DNA from: CAVQLX01 sp046727715 | GTDB lineage: Bacteria > Desulfobacterota > Binatia > DP-6 | NCBI GenBank assembly: GCA_046727715.1 | Contig: JBKPDC010000165.1 | Location: forward strand, 1 to 6,563 | DNA length: 6,563 nucleotides | Direction of reading: 5' to 3' | In this document: one piece after another, positions 1 through 3,463 of the stretch | Layout: each line of letters starts with the position of its first letter | How positions within the stretch are numbered: the first letter of the stretch is position 1 | The notes under the pieces: model-generated | Told to the model about the DNA's origin: nothing | Databases searched by the model: none | Seen by the model: the letters and a program-made list of their open reading frames with translations, nothing else | Made by a program: the position numbers and the translations under genes

Positions 1-609
1 CGCGAGGCGTTCGGCGAAGCGGGCCGCGACGTATGGATCGTCGCGGCTCCAGAGGATGAGTGCGGGCCGCGTGACGCGCGCGACGTCGTCCTCCCACTCC
101 TCACCCACCCGCACGGCCGAGCGATAGAGACGCAGGATGCAGTCCTTCATCACGTCATCGACGTGAGACGCCACGAGGCGCGCATCATCGGCCGGCATGA
201 CGCCCGCGAGCGCCTGGCCGAGCGGTTCGCCGCTCATCGTCGCCATGATCGCCTCTCCCACGCCGGGCGTTTGCCACTGCTGCGCGACGTCGTGCCAGAC
301 GTACTCGCGATCGATCGGCCCGTCGCCGCATGCCCAGGTGCGGATCAAGTCGGGGCGCACGGACACCACGCGCTGGACGAGCAGACTGCCCCAGTCGTGA
401 CCCACCAGGTCCACCGGCTCCCCAACGCGCGCGATCTCACCGAGCAGCCACTCGACGTACGCCTCCTTGGTCGCCTCGAAGCCTGCCGGCACGGGAGCAT
501 CGAATCCGGGGAGCGACGGGGTGATGACGTCGCGGCGTGCGAGATGGGCGCGCAGCTTGTTCCAGAGGCGATGCGTGTCGGGCACCCCGTGCACCAGAAC
601 CGCTGGCAT
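1..609 (-). CDS. alpha/beta-fold hydrolase, epoxide hydrolase/haloalkane dehalogenase-like (C-terminus beyond left edge)
   Basis: The frame is open to the window edge and shows 203 residues. Seen: an oxyanion-hole motif LVHGVPD (residues 5-11), a nucleophile elbow VGHDWGS with Asp72 as the probable nucleophile, and a late strand LILWSRDDPYV whose Asp191 (or Asp190) fits the acid of the triad. The catalytic His would lie past the edge. Known of the family: Asp instead of Ser in the elbow marks the epoxide hydrolase/haloalkane dehalogenase branch, and HGxP favours epoxide hydrolase-like members. The likely role is cytoplasmic hydrolysis of an epoxide, halide or ester through a covalent Asp intermediate; the substrate is unknown. 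ATG 609 begins only three residues before the first visible strand, so the protein lacks the longer N-terminus of many relatives. No clear ribosome binding site is visible. It lies 66 bp downstream of the Thr-tailed protein gene on the same strand and may be co-transcribed with it. The fold is well supported, the specificity is not. Confidence 0.85.
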   Translation of the reverse strand, partial: MPAVLVHGVPDTHRLWNKLRAHLARRDVITPSLPGFDAPVPAGFEATKEAYVEWLLGEIARVGEPVDLVGHDWGSLLVQRVVSVRPDLIRTWACGDGPIDREYVWHDVAQQWQTPGVGEAIMATMSGEPLGQALAGVMPADDARLVASHVDDVMKDCILRLYRSAVRVGEEWEDDVARVTRPALILWSRDDPYVAARFAERLA

Positions 610-613
610 GGGG

Positions 614-642
614 GTCAGCGCTACACCGCGGACATGGCTGAC
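614..642. other. imperfect hairpin in the 66-bp gap between two minus-strand genes
   Basis: A 6-bp inverted repeat, GTCAGC at 614-619 and GCTGAC at 637-642, flanks a 17-nt loop. It sits between the stop of the Thr-tailed protein and the ATG of the hydrolase. No T-run follows it, so it is not a convincing intrinsic terminator. At most it could influence mRNA processing or initiation of the hydrolase. A 6-bp repeat can arise by chance at this GC content. Confidence 0.25.
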
Positions 643-675
643 GCCACAAGGCAACTCAGCCGGGCTCGCTGGTCG

Positions 676-1599
676 TCATGGTCGCAGCTCGGTCGTCGTG
701 GGCGGCGAGGTGGTGGTAGTGGTGGTCGGCGGTGCGGTCGTGGTGGTCGACGTCGTCGTGGTCGTGCTTGGTCCGGATGTCGTGGTCGAGGAGGACGTCG
801 TGGTCGAGGTGGTGACGGAGGAGGTCGTCGTCGTGGTCGTGGATGTGGACGTGGTCGAGGTCGTGGTCGGCTCAGTCGTGCTGGTGCTCGTCGTCGTGAT
901 GGTCGACGTCGTCGTGGTCGTGCTTGGTCCGGATGTCGTGGTCGAAGACGACGTCGTGGTCGAGGTGGTGACGGAGGAGGTCGTCGTCGTGGACGTGCTC
1001 GTGGCGGTCGTGGTGGTGGTCCTGCGCGTGGTCGTCGTGGGTGGGGCACTGGTCGTCGTGGTCGTCGGCGGTGGCGGACAGGCGCCGAAGCGCGGCGCGC
1101 ACGCCAGGATGAAGCGGTCCCGGTCGACTCCCCGTGGTCCTCGCGCCGAGACCCGGATCACGAGTCTGCCCGGGCGCTGGCGCAGCAGCGGACCCTTGAC
1201 CGGCACGGTCACCTCGGCGAAGGGCCCACATCCCGGTCCGACGAGGGATGGCGGCACCGGGATGAGGTCGTCGCGTATCTTGACGGAGCGCAGTGCCTGC
1301 GGAGGCCGGCACCCGCCAACGCCTTCGTCGTTGACGCATACGCGAGCAGCAAACCGGCAGGTGCCGTCGCACAGTCCATCGTGATCGCAGCTGGGATCGC
1401 CGTCGACGCAGGTGACGATGCGCCCGCGCTGCGCCGGCAGGGGGTTCTCGACGTCGAGCAGGGCGTAGCAGTCGACCCGCCGGCTACCGCCTCCGGGCAA
1501 CAGGACCGCAGCGGCATCCCGGGGTATCACCACGGACAACAGCGCGAGCAGCGCGGATGCGGGCCACGCCCGTTCGGAGGTGCTGGTACGAGGAATCAC
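676..1599 (-). CDS. probable secreted protein: Cys/Asp-rich head and long Thr/Ser-rich tail
   Basis: From the chosen GTG at 1599 the product has 307 residues. Seen: a signal peptide (Arg4 and Arg10, a hydrophobic run ASALLALLSVVI, then PRDAAA with likely cleavage after Ala31); a head of about 140 residues with ten cysteines and a CVDGDPSCDHDGLCDGTC segment whose spaced Asp residues recall calcium-binding loops; then PPPP and about 125 residues almost entirely of Thr and Ser with a few Pro/Gly (about 179-303), ending ELRP. No membrane anchor or sorting motif follows the tail. The even cysteine count suggests disulfides in an exported domain, and the tail looks like a stalk or linker, possibly O-glycosylated; both are inferences. 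I recall similar Thr-tailed proteins from uncultured deltaproteobacterial lineages, but know no characterised function. The frame continues upstream to another GTG at 1662; 1599 is preferred because it gives a normal signal peptide and fits the promoter at 1607-1634. Val-rich plus-strand frames here are shadows. Confidence 0.72.
   Translation of the reverse strand: MIPRTSTSERAWPASALLALLSVVIPRDAAAVLLPGGGSRRVDCYALLDVENPLPAQRGRIVTCVDGDPSCDHDGLCDGTCRFAARVCVNDEGVGGCRPPQALRSVKIRDDLIPVPPSLVGPGCGPFAEVTVPVKGPLLRQRPGRLVIRVSARGPRGVDRDRFILACAPRFGACPPPPTTTTTSAPPTTTTRRTTTTTATSTSTTTTSSVTTSTTTSSSTTTSGPSTTTTTSTITTTSTSTTEPTTTSTTSTSTTTTTTSSVTTSTTTSSSTTTSGPSTTTTTSTTTTAPPTTTTTTSPPTTTELRP
744..836 (-). repeat. 93-bp direct repeat, copy 1 (C-terminal side)
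   Basis: This segment matches 900-992 at 91 of 93 positions by eye. The differences are at 790 (g versus a) and 793 (g versus c). Both are third codon positions of Ser codons, so the encoded segment (about residues 256-285), which includes SGPSTTTTTST, is unchanged. The period is 156 bp, or 52 codons. Confidence 0.85.
900..992 (-). repeat. 93-bp direct repeat, copy 2 (N-terminal side)
   Basis: This is the partner of 744-836, encoding about residues 204-233. The synonymous differences are at 946 and 949. The in-frame period and near identity point to a recent tandem duplication of a 156-bp unit, with the remaining 63 bp of the unit more diverged or altered. Confidence 0.85.
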
Positions 1600-1606
1600 C
1601 CGTGCA

Positions 1607-1634
1607 CTGATATGGACTGCGGCGCGGGCGTCAA
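1607..1634 (-). promoter_or_regulatory. candidate sigma70-type promoter for the secreted-protein gene
   Basis: Reading the minus strand, TTGACG (1634-1629; five of six match TTGACA) is followed after 16 nt by TATCAG (1612-1607; four of six match TATAAT). Seven nucleotides separate the -10 box from the GTG at 1599, so a normal transcription start would fall at or next to that codon and the mRNA would be leaderless. No Shine-Dalgarno sequence precedes the GTG, which agrees. The call is by eye only. Confidence 0.45.
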
Positions 1635-1719
1635 TACTCCTTCGGTACGAGACCGGTCGCACGGCCGCGACACTCCCCGGGGCCGCTGGCGTTTTCGGCT
1701 CGGTCCCACTAGGAAAAGG

Positions 1720-1758
1720 CGCCCGGGCGGGGCCCGCCCCAGGGCCCGAAGCGCCCCG
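1720..1758 (+). promoter_or_regulatory. GC-rich inverted repeats in the carboxylase operon leader
   Basis: Several mutually exclusive pairings are possible in this stretch: the palindrome CGCCCGGGCG (1720-1729); GGGCG (1725-1729) with CGCCC (1735-1739); and CGGGGC (1728-1733) with GCCCCG (1753-1758). The last would reach the first base of the GAGAGG ribosome binding site. The structures could modulate translation of the carboxylase or slow RNA polymerase. No T-run follows, so this is not an intrinsic terminator. Confidence 0.35.
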
Positions 1759-1763
1759 AGAGG
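1758..1763 (+). promoter_or_regulatory. ribosome binding site of the carboxyltransferase gene
   Basis: GAGAGG lies 3 nt before ATG 1767, closer than the usual 5-9 nt. It is the only purine-rich match near the start. The start itself is secure: the in-frame stop TAG at 1710 leaves no ATG, GTG or TTG between it and 1767. Confidence 0.5.
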
Positions 1764-1766
1764 TTC

Positions 1767-3461
1767 ATGGCGAAGCCCAAGACGAAAGCAACGACGGACG
1801 CACCGGTGATCCCGGCCCTCGACGACCCGCTCGCCGCGACGGGTCCGGACGCGGCCGCCACCACGAACGCGCAGGGGCCGTACGACGTGGCGCTCGCGGC
1901 CGGCGAGGAGCTGCGGCGGAAGCCCTACGTGGCGGCGGGCACGATCCAGACCATCCGCCAGCACGCCAAGGACCGGATGACGGTCTGGGAGCGCATCGAG
2001 GTCCTGCAGGATCCCGACACCCAGCCCACGGTCCTCTACCAGAACTGGGGCCCCAACCTCGACGGCGCCTCGATCGTCACCGCCGTCATCAAGATCGGCG
2101 GGCGCGACGTGGCACTCTACGGGCACGACTTCACCATCCGTGCCGGGTCGATGGACGCCACCAACGGCCGGAAGCTCGCCAACCTGATCTACCTGGCCGG
2201 TGACCGCGGCATCCCCTGCATCGGCATGAACGACAGCGCCGGCGCGTTCGTGCCGGCCGGCATCGGCGGGCTCGACGGCTACGCCGAGGCGTTCACCGCG
2301 CTCCGCAAGATCAGCGGCGTGACGCCCAGCATCATGTGCATGTTCGGCTACAACGCCGGCGGCGGCTCTTACCTGCCGCGTCAGGGCAGCTTCGTCATCC
2401 AGGCGGCCAACACGTTCTTCGGGCTCACCGGCCCCGGCGTCATCAGGAGCGTGCTGGGCGAGGACGTCACACCCGACGACCTGGGCGGCCCGAAGGTGCA
2501 CGCGGCGAGCGGTGTCGCCGACCTGACGGTGTCCGACGAGGTGGCCGCACTCCGCACCGCGCAGCGCCTCCTCAGTTACCTCCCCAACTCGAACCGCGTG
2601 GCGCCGCCGTTCGAGCGCACGAGCGACCCCATCGATCGGCCCACGACCGAGATCGATACCCTGCTGCGCAAGGCCTTCAACTCGCCCACCGGGTTCAACA
2701 CGCCGCTCGACGTCACCATCCTGATCGAGCGTGTCTGCGACCACGGCGACTACTTCGAGATGCAGCCCGACCGGGCCCGCAACGCCATCACCGCCTTCGG
2801 CCGGCTCGGCGGCCACGTGGTGGGCTTCGTCGCCAACAACAGCGCGGTGGCCAGCGGCCAGATCGACGTCGACGCCGCCTACAAGATCGCCCGCTTCGTC
2901 CGCTTCTGCTCGATCTACAACACGCCGGTCGTCTTCATCGAGGACACGACCGGCTTCCTGCCCGGTCGCGACCAGGAGGCGCGCGGCATCGTACAGGCCG
3001 GACGCGCGATGCTCGACGCCATCATCGACATCCGCACGCCGCGCATCCTGCTCATCCTGCGCAACGCGTTCGGCGGCGCGTATGCAGCGTTCAACAGCTA
3101 CGCCACCGGCGCCGACATCGTGCTCGCGCTGCCCACCACCCGCGTCGCGGTCATGGGCACGGCGGGCAAGGAGTTCGTGTACAAGGCCGAGATCCGGAAG
3201 CTCCGCGAGGAGGCCGTGAAGAAGCGCAAAGCGGGCACCCCGGAGGTCGAGGTGGCGGAGTGGGTCAAGACACGCGAGGTCGAGCTGAACCAGCGCTACG
3301 AGCGCGAGCTGATGAACCCGCGCGAGGCATTGTCGCTGGGCTCCATCTCAGAGATCGTCATGCCCACCGACCTGCGCCGCGTCCTCACCTACCACCTGCG
3401 CTTCCTCCTGAACCACTACGTACCCGGTCCGATGGTCGAGCCGCAGCGCGAGTTTCACTGA
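1767..3461 (+). CDS. acyl-CoA carboxylase, carboxyltransferase subunit (PccB/AccD-type)
   Basis: This 564-residue protein should transfer the carboxyl group from carboxybiotin to an acyl-CoA in the cytoplasm. It has an Ala/Thr-rich N-terminal lead of about 40 residues, then two crotonase-fold halves. The N half carries DSAGAF (156-161), an oxyanion-hole stretch NAGGGSY (196-202) and TGPGVIRSVLGEDVT from Thr221. The C half carries GFLPGRDQEARGI from Gly396, RNAFGGAYAAF around 433-442 and VAVMGTAGKEF. These match family landmarks in order and spacing, and the length is slightly above the usual 510-550. Oddities: family DSGGAR reads DSAGAF, losing its Arg, and Ala440 occupies the position after GGAY that is linked to acyl-chain choice in characterised PccB/AccB proteins. 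It is the first gene of a two-gene operon, overlapping the biotin carboxylase gene at TGATG, so both subunits are probably made in concert. Acetyl-, propionyl- or a longer acyl-CoA are all possible substrates. Confidence 0.93.
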   Translation: MAKPKTKATTDAPVIPALDDPLAATGPDAAATTNAQGPYDVALAAGEELRRKPYVAAGTIQTIRQHAKDRMTVWERIEVLQDPDTQPTVLYQNWGPNLDGASIVTAVIKIGGRDVALYGHDFTIRAGSMDATNGRKLANLIYLAGDRGIPCIGMNDSAGAFVPAGIGGLDGYAEAFTALRKISGVTPSIMCMFGYNAGGGSYLPRQGSFVIQAANTFFGLTGPGVIRSVLGEDVTPDDLGGPKVHAASGVADLTVSDEVAALRTAQRLLSYLPNSNRVAPPFERTSDPIDRPTTEIDTLLRKAFNSPTGFNTPLDVTILIERVCDHGDYFEMQPDRARNAITAFGRLGGHVVGFVANNSAVASGQIDVDAAYKIARFVRFCSIYNTPVVFIEDTTGFLPGRDQEARGIVQAGRAMLDAIIDIRTPRILLILRNAFGGAYAAFNSYATGADIVLALPTTRVAVMGTAGKEFVYKAEIRKLREEAVKKRKAGTPEVEVAEWVKTREVELNQRYERELMNPREALSLGSISEIVMPTDLRRVLTYHLRFLLNHYVPGPMVEPQREFH

Positions 3462-3463
3462 TG
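3459..3463 (+). promoter_or_regulatory. TGATG stop-start overlap coupling the two carboxylase subunits
   Basis: The carboxyltransferase stop TGA (3459-3461) shares its last base with the ATG (3461-3463) of the biotin carboxylase gene. There is no strong Shine-Dalgarno sequence ahead, which favours translational coupling by re-initiation and roughly balanced subunit synthesis. It also supports this ATG over Met53, where the recognisable biotin carboxylase fold begins. Confidence 0.85.

Larger units (their letters stand above)
691..1065 (-). repeat. low-complexity Thr/Ser codon tract
   Basis: About 125 codons are nearly all ACC, ACG, TCC or TCG on the minus strand, so the plus strand is an irregular GTGGTC/GTCGTC tract. 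The tract has no fixed short period. Mixed synonymous Thr codons indicate that the amino-acid composition is kept by selection rather than being a simple microsatellite. It contains the two 93-bp copies listed separately. Such tracts are prone to replication slippage and assembly error. Confidence 0.85.
1600..1766. promoter_or_regulatory. divergent intergenic region
   Basis: These 167 bp separate the minus-strand secreted-protein gene from the plus-strand carboxylase operon and must carry signals for at least one of them. A minus-strand sigma70-like promoter is recognisable at 1607-1634. For the plus strand I see no good -35/-10 pair; AGGAAAAGG at 1711-1719 resembles a ribosome binding site but is followed by no start codon in range. 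Short palindromes such as GACCGGTC (1651-1658) and CCCCGGGG (1675-1682) are candidate operator half-sites, but at this GC content they carry little weight. Confidence 0.5.

Noticed and set aside
614..642. Intrinsic terminator after the Thr-tailed protein gene
   Set aside because: The 6-bp stem has a long loop and no following T-run on the minus strand.
691..1065. CRISPR-like or satellite repeat array
   Set aside because: There are no regularly spaced identical repeats with unique spacers; it is a Thr/Ser codon tract inside a gene with one 156-bp duplication.
467..1384. Plus-strand frame with a long poly-Val stretch resembling a membrane protein
   Set aside because: The Val run is the exact antisense of Thr/Ser codons (GTG/GTC versus CAC/GAC-complement ACC/ACG phases). 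The opposite strand has a signal peptide and a structured Cys-rich head, which this frame lacks.
163..1809. 548-residue plus-strand open frame
   Set aside because: It is Arg/Gly/His-rich composition-driven sequence lying antisense to the hydrolase and the Thr-tailed protein, with no recognisable domain.
1596..2816. 406-residue minus-strand open frame
   Set aside because: It is antisense to the well-supported carboxyltransferase and is typical of high-GC shadow frames, with no domain.
2336..3460. Possible 375-residue N-terminal extension of the biotin carboxylase frame
   Set aside because: It is an Arg/His/Pro-rich shadow of the carboxyltransferase gene; the ATG at 3461 with TGATG coupling is the natural start.
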